64,000 nt of DNA from CBDDEC01 sp965226785 (lineage in GTDB: Bacteria > Chloroflexota > Dehalococcoidia > UBA2979): contig CBDDEC010000004.1 of NCBI GenBank assembly GCA_965226785.1, forward strand, positions 806,001 to 870,000, written 5' to 3'. Position numbers and translations under genes: made by a program. Below the pieces are notes generated by a model. It was not told the DNA's origin, ran no database searches, and saw only the letters and a list, made by a program, of their open reading frames with translations. This document shows, in pieces, positions 8,341 through 17,114 of the stretch. Positions within the stretch are counted from its first letter, which is position 1, and each line of letters opens with the position of its first letter.

Positions 8341-8640
8341 TCGCTCCGTCTCATCTCGGTCGAGCCGAAGCGCGGCCGGGCTCGGTGGCAGCCGCTCCCT
8401 CTTCTATGGCGGCGGCGCTTATCGAGCGGAGCTGCGCTTCAGCATGCGGCGCTCGGGGCTGAACGTTTCGCAGTCTACTGCAACCCGTCAGGATTACGCC
8501 TTGCCCCAGCCTCTGCCCGGCCGGGTCAATCCGCGCTAGGCGCCAAACAAGCCACGGCCGCGGTCTACCTTTCCTTGCTCTGGTTCTGCGCAGCGGCACC
8601 CTACGACTCTGACTTGCCCGAGCGCTTCTGGGGTTAACTG
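8341..8640. other. 300-bp gap
   Basis: Only Arg/Pro/Ala-rich shadow frames on both strands. No RNA, promoter or repeat recognised. Confidence 0.3.
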
Positions 8641-8871
8641 TTGCTGGACCATCGAGGTCGGCGCGCGACTCGTAGGATTTTGGACGCGATCCGCTGGCTC
8701 GAAGACCACCACTTTCTCCGGGCGGAGCGCCACCGTGGACGCCCGACGAGGCTCGTGCTCCTTAGCGACGTCGGCGGCGGAGAGCGCTGGTCAAGCGCAG
8801 GGCAGCCTGCTAGCTGGACGTGGCGGCGGGCGCAGAGGAGACTCCCCTGTGTCCAAGCGACGAGTTCATGA
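8641..8871 (+). pseudogene. winged-helix domain remnant
   Basis: From TTG 8641, about 45 residues look like a winged helix (RRATRRILDAIRWLEDHHFL, then RAERHRGRPTRLVLLSD, the wing). After SDVGGGERW the frame degenerates into Ser/Trp/Arg-rich sequence, with protein-like residues seeming to continue in the neighbouring frame. Similar N-terminal wHTH domains occur in replication or regulatory proteins of integrative elements. It is a remnant. Confidence 0.35.
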
Positions 8872-8922
8872 CTCCGGCACACTGGCGTGGGCGGCAACCG
8901 GTCACAGCAAGGAGAGCAGAGC

Positions 8923-10089
8923 ATGGTCCACGCAGAGCTAGTTGCCGCCTCGCCTGCCGATGTAGGTGTCGATCAAGATCGCCTTGACGAACTCTTCGCC
9001 GCGGTGCAACGGCGCGTCGACGCAGAGATCATCCCGGGCGCGCAGGTGGCGCTTGGGCGCGGCGGCAAGCTTGCGGGAATGCGCAGCTTCGGCTCCGCAG
9101 TCCAGGGTGGCCGCGAACGTCGCGTGGACGATGGGACGCTCTTCTGCATCTACTCCTCGACGAAGGCCATAGTCGGCGCTGCCATGTGGGCGCTGATCGA
9201 GGATGGCCAGCTCGCGATCGACGAGCGCGTTGCCGATATCGTGCCGGAGTTCGCGGGGCACGGGAAGGCCGAGATCACCGCCGAGCAGGTGATGCTGCAC
9301 ATCGGCGGCTTCCCGCACGCCCCGATGCACCCGAGGCTCTGGGAAGATCGGGCGGCGAGGCTGGAGCGGATCAAGGGCTGGCGACTGAACTGGGAGCCGG
9401 GCTCGCGCTTCGAGTACCACGCCACGGCCGCGCACTGGGTGCTCGTCGAGGTCATTACGAACCGCACCGGCAAGGACTTCCGCGACTACGTGCGCGAGCG
9501 ACTAATCGAACCAATGGGCATTGACGATCTGTTCGTCGGTCTGCCTGATGATCAGCACGCGCGAGCCGCCGATGTGGTCTACATGGAAGAGCTACCCGAC
9601 CCAGCCGAGGTGGCGGGGGAGGTCAACCGCGACACGATCCTGCACTTCAATCTGCCGTCGCAGAGACGCGCCGGCTGCCCGGGCGGGGGCGCGTTCGCGT
9701 CAGCGGGAGCACTGGCACTCTTCTATCAGGCGCTCATGCAGGACGGCCGCACGGGCGCTCGCCAGGTGCTGAAACCGGAGACGGTCGAGATGGCGACGCA
9801 AGTGCGCACCGCCCCGCAGCTTCACCGCAATCCGCTGACGGACATCGCCGTGAACCGCGGTCTGACAGTCGTGGTTGCCGGCGACGATGGGAATGGGCAC
9901 ATGCGCGGCTTCGGCGACGGCACCTCGCCACTGGCCTTCGGGCACGGCGGCGCTGGCGGCCAGGTGACCTGGGGCGATCCTGCGAGCGGCATCTCGCTGG
10001 CGTTCGTCACGAACGGTTTCGCGGCTGACCAAGAGATCAGTGAGCGGACGCGCGAGCTATCGACGCTCGCGGCCGCCTGCGCCACTTAG
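8923..10089 (+). CDS. serine hydrolase, class C beta-lactamase / esterase family
   Basis: 388 residues from ATG 8923, preceded by AAGGAG at a good distance. The SxxK motif is S78-S-T-K81 (CIYSSTKAIVG), the tyrosine position lies in SRFEYHATAAHW, and the third motif is FGHGGAGGQ near the C-terminus. Together these define the beta-lactamase/EstB/PBP4*-like fold. There is no signal peptide, so a cytoplasmic esterase or amide hydrolase is likelier than a periplasmic beta-lactamase. It stands alone between repeat clusters, so neighbours do not suggest a substrate. Confidence 0.85.
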   Translation: MVHAELVAASPADVGVDQDRLDELFAAVQRRVDAEIIPGAQVALGRGGKLAGMRSFGSAVQGGRERRVDDGTLFCIYSSTKAIVGAAMWALIEDGQLAIDERVADIVPEFAGHGKAEITAEQVMLHIGGFPHAPMHPRLWEDRAARLERIKGWRLNWEPGSRFEYHATAAHWVLVEVITNRTGKDFRDYVRERLIEPMGIDDLFVGLPDDQHARAADVVYMEELPDPAEVAGEVNRDTILHFNLPSQRRAGCPGGGAFASAGALALFYQALMQDGRTGARQVLKPETVEMATQVRTAPQLHRNPLTDIAVNRGLTVVVAGDDGNGHMRGFGDGTSPLAFGHGGAGGQVTWGDPASGISLAFVTNGFAADQEISERTRELSTLAAACAT

Positions 10090-10139
10090 CTTCACACTAC
10101 CCACCTACCTCGAGCGCCCCGCTGAGTCCTAAGCCGCGC

Positions 10140-10515
10140 CGGTTCGTGGGTCCGACCCAGCCCGTTTTCGCAGCGCTGTGGTCATACGCGGGTGTGCCCA
10201 CACGGTTCACAGCCTTCGCGCGAGGCAGAAGGCGCTTCGCACTACGCCGGTTACGTCGACCCCTGGGTTCGACCGCAGGGCGCGCCCGGCCGCTCCTGCC
10301 GCTCCGACCGAGCCCGCCTCGCACCGCGGTAGCTAAACGCGGGGGCGCCCACACGGTTCAAAAGCCCACGCGCGAGGCGGCAGCGCGATTGAGCGCTGAG
10401 GCTCGTCACAGAACGGGCGTGGGCTAGCGCTGCCGCCGAGCCCATCGTGGCTCCGACCCAGCCCGTCTCTCTGCGGCGTAGCTAAACGCGAGGGCGCCCC
10501 TAGAGAATCGAAATC
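10140..10515 (+). repeat. degenerate ~150-bp tandem repeat, cluster 2 (three units)
   Basis: Units centred on TCCGACCCAGCCCG at 10153, 10303 and 10451. The middle unit opens with CTTCGCACTACGCCGGTTACG (10234), nearly identical to 6990 in cluster 1. The last unit ends in GAATCGAAATCAAGC, paralleled by GACTTGAAATCAAGA at the end of cluster 1, so the two arrays appear to share a boundary. Confidence 0.7.
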
Positions 10516-10541
10516 AAGCTACCGCGTACAATCCGCGCCTG

Positions 10542-10811
10542 ATGGTGAGCCCGCTCGCGACGCTGTCGTTGGCAATCCATTCGAACCCGGGAGCGTACTC
10601 CGTACTCGTGGGCTCCGGGGTCTCCGTAGGCGCCGGCGTCCCAACTGGCTGGGGCGTCGTGCTCGACCTGATCGCGAAGCTCGCGCGCCTCGAGGGACTC
10701 GACGCCGGAGAGGACCCCGCCGCGTGGTACGAGGCCCGGTACGGCGAGGAGCCCGATTACAGCCGCCTGCTCGACGCGCTCGCGAAGTCGCCCGCTGAGC
10801 GCAGCATGCTC
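10542..10811 (+). pseudogene. SIR2-like domain protein, N-terminal fragment
   Basis: About 90 residues matching the N-terminus of SIR2-like NAD-binding proteins: AYSVLVGSGVSVGAGVPTGW (the glycine-rich NAD loop), VVLDLIAKLARLEGL, DPAAWYEARYGEEPDYSRLL and LAKSPAERSMLVR. Such proteins are typical of anti-phage and conflict loci. The frame then degenerates, and another frame takes over with unrelated NTPase sequence, so the catalytic remainder is missing. Confidence 0.65.
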
Positions 10812-11330
10812 GTCCGGTGCGGGCGTCGCCACGCTGGCGACGCGCATCCACGACGAGACCGACGGCCATCCCCGCTTCGTTGCCGAACTGATCGCCCGCT
10901 TACGCGAGGCCGGCAGCCTCGAGGCGGACGCAGTGGCACAGGCCGCCGAGACGTTGAGCGCCGGTGCTGAGGCGGTTTTCGAAGCGGCCTGCCCGTACAT
11001 GGGCTTGCGCGCGTTTGAGCCAGACGATGCATCGCTCTTCTTCGGCCGTGAAGAAGCGGTTGCCGGGCTGCTCGGCCGCCTCGCTGGCACGCGGCTGCTC
11101 TCCGTCGTCGGCGCATCAGGGAGCGGCAAGTCGTCTCTCGTCCGTGCGGGCTTGGTGCCCGCGCTAGTCGGCGGGGCGCTACCGGGAAGCGGCGATTGGC
11201 CGGTCGTATTGATGACCCCTGGACCTCAGCCGCTCACCGAGCTTGCCGCGCAGCTAGCGAGCCTCACCGCCGGCAGCGCCTCGTCCTTGCTCAGCGATCT
11301 GGAGGGCGATCCCCGGGTCAAATGTCATTC
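10812..11330 (+). pseudogene. nSTAND-type P-loop NTPase fragment
   Basis: Reads TRIHDETDGHPRFVAELIAR (the helical region found after AAA domains in large regulators), then CPYMGLRAFEPDDASLFFGR and a Walker A loop LLSVVGASGSGKSSLVRAGL with VPALVGG. This is the start of an nSTAND1 domain, as in WD40 or transcription-activator STAND proteins. It ends around DLEGDPRVK, far short of the usual length, at the start of the next gene. Fused head-on to the SIR2 fragment, it forms a mosaic remnant. Confidence 0.65.
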
Positions 11331-11969
11331 CAACGTACTGCGGCGACTTCGGGATTCATTCTCGTCATCCTTTTGGTAATAAACGGCGTGTTACTCGGAA
11401 ACGTCCCGCTGGCGGGAGACGACATCGATGAAATCGAGGATTACGTCACTAACGACGTCGGCCTTCACAAAACGGCACTATTCATTGGGGTGATCGTTCT
11501 ACCCTTCGCCATCGCATTCTTCGCTGGGGTGTTCCATCTGTTAAAGAATAGCGATCAGGAACGCAACGAAACCTGGGCTGCCGCAGCCCTCGCCAGCGCA
11601 ATCCTGGTCGCAGCCTCTGCCGGAATCGGCGATACGCTCTACGCGGCTCTCATATTCCGTGGTGGGGACGGCCTCGACCCCTCCGCCACGCGTGCCCTTT
11701 ACGACATCCAAGCGGTGGCTTATGCATCGGTCGGCATCGCCTTGACTGCGCTTGCGCTAAGCGTCGCGATACCAACGCTCATGCACGGCATTCTGCCATC
11801 GTGGTACGGGATTCTCGGCCTTGTCATCGCCGCTCTGGGGGTCCTTTCGACCTTCGGTATGGTCCTGGACAGCAACACCGGCAGCTTCCTCGGTGGTACG
11901 GCATTCGTCTCATTCGGGGTTTGGGCGCTCGTCACGAGCGTGCTCATGTACCGGCAAGAGCGCGTGTGA
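11322..11969 (+). CDS. polytopic membrane protein, unknown function
   Basis: 215 residues from ATG 11322, with about six hydrophobic segments (GFILVILLVINGVLLG, ALFIGVIVLPFAIAFFAGVF, AALASAILVAASAGIGDTL, YASVGIALTALALSVAI, GILGLVIAALGVLSTFGMV, TAFVSFGVWALVTSVLMY). No catalytic or transport motif is apparent. The start lies inside the end of the STAND remnant, so the original upstream region has been replaced. Confidence 0.65.
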   Translation: MSFQRTAATSGFILVILLVINGVLLGNVPLAGDDIDEIEDYVTNDVGLHKTALFIGVIVLPFAIAFFAGVFHLLKNSDQERNETWAAAALASAILVAASAGIGDTLYAALIFRGGDGLDPSATRALYDIQAVAYASVGIALTALALSVAIPTLMHGILPSWYGILGLVIAALGVLSTFGMVLDSNTGSFLGGTAFVSFGVWALVTSVLMYRQERV

Positions 11970-12092
11970 GCAGCTCCGAACTCGCGACGTCAGCCGTTTT
12001 GCGACCAGGCTGGTTTTGCTCGCCTTCCGTCGCACATCCTGAGACCGGCAGGTCGGCCCACCACCACGCCTCGCCTCTGTAGGCTTGATCTC

Positions 12093-12308
12093 ATGCTTAC
12101 TGCGTTCGGTTCCGTCGCCGTGTCGACCATGGCCTTTTCGTACTGGATGGAGGCCCGATCTGCGTGGTTCGTCCTGCTGTTCGCGGTCGCTTCGATTGCC
12201 ACAGCCGTCTACAGCGGAATCGCCGGTGTCTATCCCATCATGGTGGTGGAGGCCCTTTGGGCCGCCGTCGCGGCTCGCCGCTTTGCCGCCCGCGAGTATC
12301 GACTGTAG
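12093..12308 (+). CDS. small membrane protein
   Basis: 71 residues with two or three hydrophobic helices (AWFVLLFAVASIATAVYSGI, then GVYPIMVVEALWAAVAARRF). The YSGIAGVYPIMVVEALWA pattern resembles a widespread family of tiny membrane proteins of unknown role. No Shine-Dalgarno is obvious. Confidence 0.5.
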   Translation: MLTAFGSVAVSTMAFSYWMEARSAWFVLLFAVASIATAVYSGIAGVYPIMVVEALWAAVAARRFAAREYRL

Positions 12309-12377
12309 AGGTGGCGAAAGAGCTGAGATGGCGAGCCGTCGCCGATGCCGCGCCATCTCAGCCTGTCTGGACAGTTT

Positions 12378-13142
12378 CTAGTCGGCCGCGGCCGACTTTC
12401 GCTTCGCCAGGGACTGAGCGAAGCGCGAGGCATCGAATCCGCCCGGAGAGCGGGTCTCGAAGTCCGCGTAGTCGGTGGACTGCATACTCTCTGCCATTAC
12501 GTAGCGCTCCTTCAGCGCCCGTACCGCAGGCGGATTCGCGTTGCGCAGGCGCTCCAGGACGGTGTCGAACTCCGACCTGAAATGGGCGTCTTCGAAGACA
12601 TCATTGACCAGCCCAATCCGCTCCGCCTCGCGGGCGTCGATGACGTCGGGCAGGAACGACAGCTGGCGGGCCTTCGCCGGCCCGACGATACGCGGCAGGG
12701 ACCACGGCACTGACATGTCGCCGGCGAATCCGCGATCGAGGAATGCGGTCGTGAATTTCGCTGATTCGGTGGAGTACCGCAGGTCGCATCCGCAGGCCCA
12801 CCCGAGTCCGGCGCCGGCGCAGGAGCCGTTGATTGCCGCGACGGTCAGCTGTGGCATGTTGTGAAGCACTGCTGGAATGCGGTAGATCATCCGGTTGTAC
12901 CCGGCCGCCTGCTGCTCCGCCATCTCGCCGCTGACGATCGCCTTGATATCGCCACCAGGGCAGAACGTATCTCCCGCTCCCGTTAGCACCAGCACGTTGA
13001 CGTCCATGCGATAGGAGATGTCCATGAGGTTTTCATAGAGCTCCTTGCACATCGTGATGTCGATGGAGTTGTTGCGGTGGGGACGGTTCAGCGTGATCCT
13101 GGCCACGCCTTCGTCGATGTCGATCAGAATGGTCTCCGGCAT
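12378..13142 (-). CDS. enoyl-CoA hydratase/isomerase (crotonase) family protein
   Basis: 254 residues, normal for crotonases, from ATG 13142 with a strong GGAGGAGG just upstream. The family signature appears as VARITLNRPHRNNSI, DTFCPGGDIKAI (first oxyanion-hole segment) and AAINGSCAGAGLGWACGCD (second). The acidic catalytic positions of classical hydratases, in the segment LDRGFAGDMSVPWSLPRIVG, appear replaced by Asp or small residues, so the reaction may differ from hydration. It acts on a CoA thioester in the cytoplasm. The CoA-transferases nearby suggest an aromatic or branched acid pathway. Confidence 0.85.
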   Translation of the reverse strand: MPETILIDIDEGVARITLNRPHRNNSIDITMCKELYENLMDISYRMDVNVLVLTGAGDTFCPGGDIKAIVSGEMAEQQAAGYNRMIYRIPAVLHNMPQLTVAAINGSCAGAGLGWACGCDLRYSTESAKFTTAFLDRGFAGDMSVPWSLPRIVGPAKARQLSFLPDVIDAREAERIGLVNDVFEDAHFRSEFDTVLERLRNANPPAVRALKERYVMAESMQSTDYADFETRSPGGFDASRFAQSLAKRKSAAAD

Positions 13143-13508
13143 TTTTCCTCCTCCTGGTAGATACTCACCTTGGCCGGTCGCCGTTGGGCGTTAGATGATT
13201 TGAATTCCGGCCCTATGCTCCCCGGAACGCGAGATCCCTCTTTCCGAAAGTCCACGTACAGCCTCGCGAGAGGGACGGCGGTCTCGGAATACACCGTGAT
13301 CGCCTGATGTCCTCGGTTCCCAACGTCAGTAGTTTACTCATCTTCGCGCCAGCTGCGGGACTAACGCGTTCGGTAGGGGCAGGGTTCTCCTCCGGCATTC
13401 TCGCTGCTCTGCTTGCTTTCCCGCGTCGCTGATCCACGCATCCCAGAGGGTGTACCGTGGCTCTGTGGGGCCATCATCCGGCCCGTGGGTGCCCGATGAA
13501 CGTGGTGT
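13143..13508. other. 366-bp gap
   Basis: No gene. A plus frame near 13330-13432 ends in a short hydrophobic stretch (GLTRSVGAGFSSGILAALLA) that might be the tail of a lost membrane protein. No promoter or RNA recognised. Confidence 0.3.
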
Positions 13509-13799
13509 TTACGCCCGTGGCAGTCCGAATCCGCGCGTGGCGATGATGTTCCGCATGACTTCGTTGGAGCCGGCTCCGAAGGTCGGCATGACGGCCGCGC
13601 GATAGCCCTGCTCTATCCGGCCGCCGATCGGGGCCCTCGGGTCTTGGGGAGTCAGCTGACCGTACGGTCCCAGCATCTTCGTGCCCGCGTGTTGGAGCCT
13701 CTGCATCATCTCCGTACTGAAGATCTTGACGATGCTTGCCTCATAGTTGGGGTGATCACTGATCCCCCCTCGAATGTTCGCGGTTAGCCTATGGATTGG
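13509..13799 (-). pseudogene. acyl-CoA dehydrogenase, C-terminal fragment
   Basis: The open frame carries the last helices of an acyl-CoA dehydrogenase: PNYEASIVKIFSTEMMQRLQ, KMLGPYGQLT and the terminal FGAGSNEVMRNIIATRGFGL. The frame has a stop just upstream at 13800-13802 and lacks the FAD and CoA-binding domains. The catalytic base cannot be placed. It abuts the start region of the divergent CoA-transferase gene, marking a deletion or insertion junction. Confidence 0.8.
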
Positions 13800-13838
13800 C
13801 TATGCTACACTTCCATCTCCATGGAAAACAAAGGTTCC

Positions 13839-14960
13839 ATGCAGAAAGCAAAGAACTCCAGCCCTCTCCGGGATATTCGTGTGCTTGAGCTAGGCACCGG
13901 GGTAGCTGCCCCATTTGCTTGCCAGCTACTCCAGATGCTTGGCGCGACCGTCGTGAAGCTGGAGCGGGCCGAGCGCGACCCCGCTCGCGAGTACCCCGTT
14001 GATGACAGGGAAACGGAGCCGCCGAGCCCTCTGTTTCTTTACCTCAATTGCGGAAAGCGCAACGTCGAATGGGACGCCAAAAGGCTAGCGGCCGGCCTTG
14101 AGTGGGCCGACGTCGTGGTCGATAGCCGGGTCCAATCCGAAGTTGAGCCTTCGATTCTCGACGCGGTTGCGGCTCGCAACAAACGATACATCACGATAAC
14201 GGCCTGGGGCTTCGAAGCATCGGAACCTGGCGAAATCGACGACGAGCTGATTGTGCAGGCACGAGCGGGCGTCATGACGGTCACAGGCGATGTGGACGCC
14301 GCGCCATTGAGGTTTCCAGGTTTTCAGTCTCAGTACCTAGCTGGGGCATTCGCCGCCGCAGGCGCTACGGCGAGCCTACTTGCGGGGGACCAGGGCGCCT
14401 TACATGTCGATGTTCCGTGGGTGTTCGCTATGACCGCCGGGACCGAAGGAAGCTACCAACTGTATCTTCACCTTGGGATCATCCGGCCACCGCCCGGCCC
14501 GAACCCGCCCGGCTTGTTTCCGTCCGGGGCGTTCAAGTGCGCCGACGGATTCGTCGTTCCGGGAACCGTACGACATCACGACTGGGAAGTGCAGTGTCTT
14601 CTCTACGGACGGCCAGATTTGCTCACCGACGAGCGATTTGCTACTCCCGCCGCCCGGGCGGAGAACTACCGGGCGCTCTGGGCCGAGATTCAACCCTGGT
14701 ACGACGAGAACACGAGGGCTCACATCTTGAGTCAGGCGCTCGGAGTTGGCTGGGCGTGCGGAGTGGTGCTCGACTCGTTGGACGTCCTAACAGACCCACA
14801 CCTTAATGACCGGGGATTTCTTGCTACGGCCGCTCGGGGCGAACGATCGTGGAAAGTTCCGGCCCGATTGGCCCGTGGGCTTGAGTGGGACGGGTCGCGC
14901 GGAATCAGTGAATTCGGGGCCGACTCCGTCTGGTTCGATGAAATGGCAGCTGCGCAATGA
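13839..14960 (+). CDS. CaiB/BaiF class III CoA-transferase
   Basis: About 373 residues from ATG 13839, which places PLRDIRVLELGTGVAAPFAC at the usual distance from the N-terminus; ATGs at 13791 and 13821 are in frame but overlap the dehydrogenase remnant or lack a ribosome site. Motifs are LQMLGATVVKLER, LNCGKRNVEWD and the region around HVDVPWVFAMTAG, where the catalytic Asp is expected. The enzyme moves CoA between carboxylic acids. The gene overlaps the next CoA-transferase by ATGA, so the two are translated together and may form a heterodimer. Base composition is visibly lower in GC than the backbone. Confidence 0.85.
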   Translation: MQKAKNSSPLRDIRVLELGTGVAAPFACQLLQMLGATVVKLERAERDPAREYPVDDRETEPPSPLFLYLNCGKRNVEWDAKRLAAGLEWADVVVDSRVQSEVEPSILDAVAARNKRYITITAWGFEASEPGEIDDELIVQARAGVMTVTGDVDAAPLRFPGFQSQYLAGAFAAAGATASLLAGDQGALHVDVPWVFAMTAGTEGSYQLYLHLGIIRPPPGPNPPGLFPSGAFKCADGFVVPGTVRHHDWEVQCLLYGRPDLLTDERFATPAARAENYRALWAEIQPWYDENTRAHILSQALGVGWACGVVLDSLDVLTDPHLNDRGFLATAARGERSWKVPARLARGLEWDGSRGISEFGADSVWFDEMAAAQ

Positions 14961-16198
14961 CCAGGGTTAATTGGCTGATACGAACCAGGGTTGTGGATTT
15001 GACGACGATGTGGGCTGGGACGGCTCCAGGACGCCTGCTGGGGGCGCTCGGCGCCGACGTTGTCAAGGTGGAATCGGCGCGGCGTGTCGACATTTGGCGG
15101 GGAAACAACGCGAACTCCTTAAAACCACCGGGAAAGGGGAAGCATTACGACCAAACTCCCCACTTCCTCGGGCTAAATCGTAACAAACGCGGAATCTCCC
15201 TTGAGCTGACTCAACCAGTTGGCAAAGAAGTCTTCTTGCGCCTGGTTGAGGTCGCGGATGTCATGGTTTCCAACTTCACGGCACGGGTGTTGCCGAATCT
15301 CGGTTTGACCTACGAGACGTTGAACGAAATCAATCCAAGGCTCGTTATGTTGAACATGCCCTCGCTGGGAGCTTCCGGGCCCTATAAAGACCTCGCAGGC
15401 TACGGATCCATCATCGAAGGCGCTGGAGGGATGGCTTCCAGGTTTGGATATTTACATGAGGGCGCTCGGGTGAGTCCGACATTTTTCCCCGACGGAGTGG
15501 TCGGAATTCATGCGGCTTTATCGCTGCTTGCTGCCTTGCGAAAACGGGAATTGACGGGGCAAGGCACCTACATCGACTTTTCTCATCAGGAAGCGATGTG
15601 GCTGCAACTCGGTGAAGGAATCGTGATGAGTTCCTTGGCGGGAACCTCACCCCAACGGCTCGGTAATGCAGAGCCGCGACGAGTCCCATCGGGGATATTC
15701 CCTTCGGCAGATGGCGCATGGGTCGCCATCGTCGTAAAGAGCGACCAGCAGTTTGCCGATCTTGTCGATGCAGCCAAGCCTCATCTCGATGCCTTTTTCA
15801 CGACAGATATTGACAAGCGTCTTGCTGCTCGGGAACCAATCGACCAAGGTCTTACTGCCTGGACATCGAGTCTTCCCATCGCGGAACTGTTGGAACAGTT
15901 GACCATCCGGAAAATACGGGCCGCTCCAGTCAACAATTACGAGTCTGGGTCGAAGGCTCGCGAGTTACTCAGTCTGAAGGCATTCGAGCAAGTGGAGCAC
16001 CCGGACGCTGGCGAGCAGACCTATCTCCGAATTCCGATTCGGCTCGACGGTCAGCCACTCACAACTCAGCGGCCCGCTCCGCGATTCTCAGAGCATACGG
16101 ATGAAGTGCTCCGAGAGTGGCTTGGAATGGGCGATTCGGATCTAGCGCGGCTCCGGAAAGCTGGTGTGATAGTCGACGAGATTACCTTTCCGTCTTAA
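14957..16198 (+). CDS. CaiB/BaiF class III CoA-transferase
   Basis: 413 residues, canonical for family III. It shows WAGTAPGRLLGALGADVVKV at the N-terminus, FLGLNRNKRGISLELTQPVG, VSNFTARVLPNLGLTYETLN, and TYIDFSHQEAMWLQLGE with the catalytic Asp of the family. The C-terminal small domain ends PAPRFSEHTDEVLREWLGMG. The start overlaps the stop of its paralogue by four bases. Two adjacent non-identical subunits suggest a heteromeric transferase, as in some aromatic-acid pathways; the substrate is not predictable. Confidence 0.88.
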   Translation: MTRVNWLIRTRVVDLTTMWAGTAPGRLLGALGADVVKVESARRVDIWRGNNANSLKPPGKGKHYDQTPHFLGLNRNKRGISLELTQPVGKEVFLRLVEVADVMVSNFTARVLPNLGLTYETLNEINPRLVMLNMPSLGASGPYKDLAGYGSIIEGAGGMASRFGYLHEGARVSPTFFPDGVVGIHAALSLLAALRKRELTGQGTYIDFSHQEAMWLQLGEGIVMSSLAGTSPQRLGNAEPRRVPSGIFPSADGAWVAIVVKSDQQFADLVDAAKPHLDAFFTTDIDKRLAAREPIDQGLTAWTSSLPIAELLEQLTIRKIRAAPVNNYESGSKARELLSLKAFEQVEHPDAGEQTYLRIPIRLDGQPLTTQRPAPRFSEHTDEVLREWLGMGDSDLARLRKAGVIVDEITFPS

Positions 16199-16274
16199 GT
16201 TCGACTCAGACAAGGAGGATGCATTTGCACCCAGATATATCAGCGACGCATTGCCACGAGAGGGACGCCGCCAG

Positions 16275-16330
16275 ATGACAGAACACCAACAGATAATCTA
16301 TCGCGAAGACGGTCCGATCACGGCCTCTCG
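16275..16330 (+). pseudogene. crotonase N-terminal stub cut by transposase remnant
   Basis: After GAGAGGGA, the frame MTEHQQIIYREDGPIT has the look of an enoyl-CoA hydratase start, then runs into unrelated sequence. A 19-codon leader-like frame (16218-16277) with AAGGAGG overlaps its ATG. It probably was the third gene of the CoA-transferase operon before the insertion. Confidence 0.45.
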
Positions 16331-16357
16331 TCTCCAGAGGGGTAAGACGCCGCCCCT

Positions 16358-16869
16358 GTGCAGACCCTCACCCTGCAGACTCTCTATGCCATCGTGTTCA
16401 TCGCCCACGACCGGCGTCGCATCGTTCACGTCAACGTTACCAAGAACCCGACCGCCTCGTGGGTCTGGCGCCAGCTGATCGAGGCGACGCCGTGGGGGCC
16501 CAGCCCGGACACCTGATTCGCGACCGGGATCGCTGCTACGGGAGCGACTTCGTTGAGAAGGCAGCACGAATCGGCATACAAGCAGTCCTCATTCCGGTGC
16601 CGGCACCCAATGCGAATTCGGTTTGCGAACGTGTCGTGGGCACCCTGAGGCGCGAATGCCTGGACCACGTGATCGTTCTTGGTGAGCGACACCTGCTTCG
16701 GGTGCTGCGGGAGTACGTCGAGCACTACAACGCAATGCGTCCTCACCGATCATTAGCTCTGGATTCGCCGTTGGGCAGGGCGCCAGAAGCGGCTGCCAAC
16801 GCGGGCTCCGAACTCATACGACGGGAGGTTCTCGGAGGGCTGCACAGCGAGTATCGATGGGCCGCATGA
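16358..16869 (+). pseudogene. integrase-core (rve) transposase remnant, frameshifted
   Basis: The first frame reads LQTLYAIVFIAHDRRRIVHV and ASWVWRQLIEATPWG; after a frameshift near 16490 the second gives HLIRDRDRCYGSDF (second catalytic Asp), ANSVCERVVGTLRRECLDHV (catalytic Glu) and EYVEHYNAMRPHRSLALDSP. The N-terminal helix-turn-helix part and the first Asp are missing. It is an insertion-sequence relic that truncated genes on both sides. Confidence 0.8.
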
Positions 16870-16879
16870 GGTTTTGCAC

Positions 16880-17109
16880 CCCCACGGCATCGCCTCCACA
16901 AGAAACGCCTTGTCGGAACGGGTGGAGAGCGGCGTCTCCGTGATGGCCTGATGACGCGCCTTGATCATGGAGCGCAGCTGGTCGAGCACGAACGCCACCG
17001 CCGTGTCCGGATCCGGGTGTCCGATCTCGTCTCGCCGAGTCAACAGCAGATCGATCAGCTCTTTCGCGGAACTCGCTTGCAAACGCCATTGCCGAAGCAG
17101 ACCTCGCAT
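16880..17109 (-). pseudogene. TetR-family regulator, C-terminal fragment
   Basis: The frame AKELIDLLLTRRDEIGHPDP, DTAVAFVLDQLRSMIKARHQ, AITETPLSTRSDKAFLVEAM resembles the ligand-binding C-terminus of TetR regulators. The DNA-binding domain is absent and the end fuses into the transposase remnant. It probably once controlled the neighbouring CoA genes, but that cannot be shown. Confidence 0.45.
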
Positions 17110-17114
17110 CGCTC

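Noticed and set aside
8923..10089. Serine hydrolase as an antibiotic-resistance beta-lactamase
   Set aside because: No signal peptide and no canonical YxN motif; the esterase-like members of the family fit better.
6839..10515. Repeats as a CRISPR array
   Set aside because: Units are about 150 bp, degenerate and without short identical repeats and unique spacers; no cas genes in the window.
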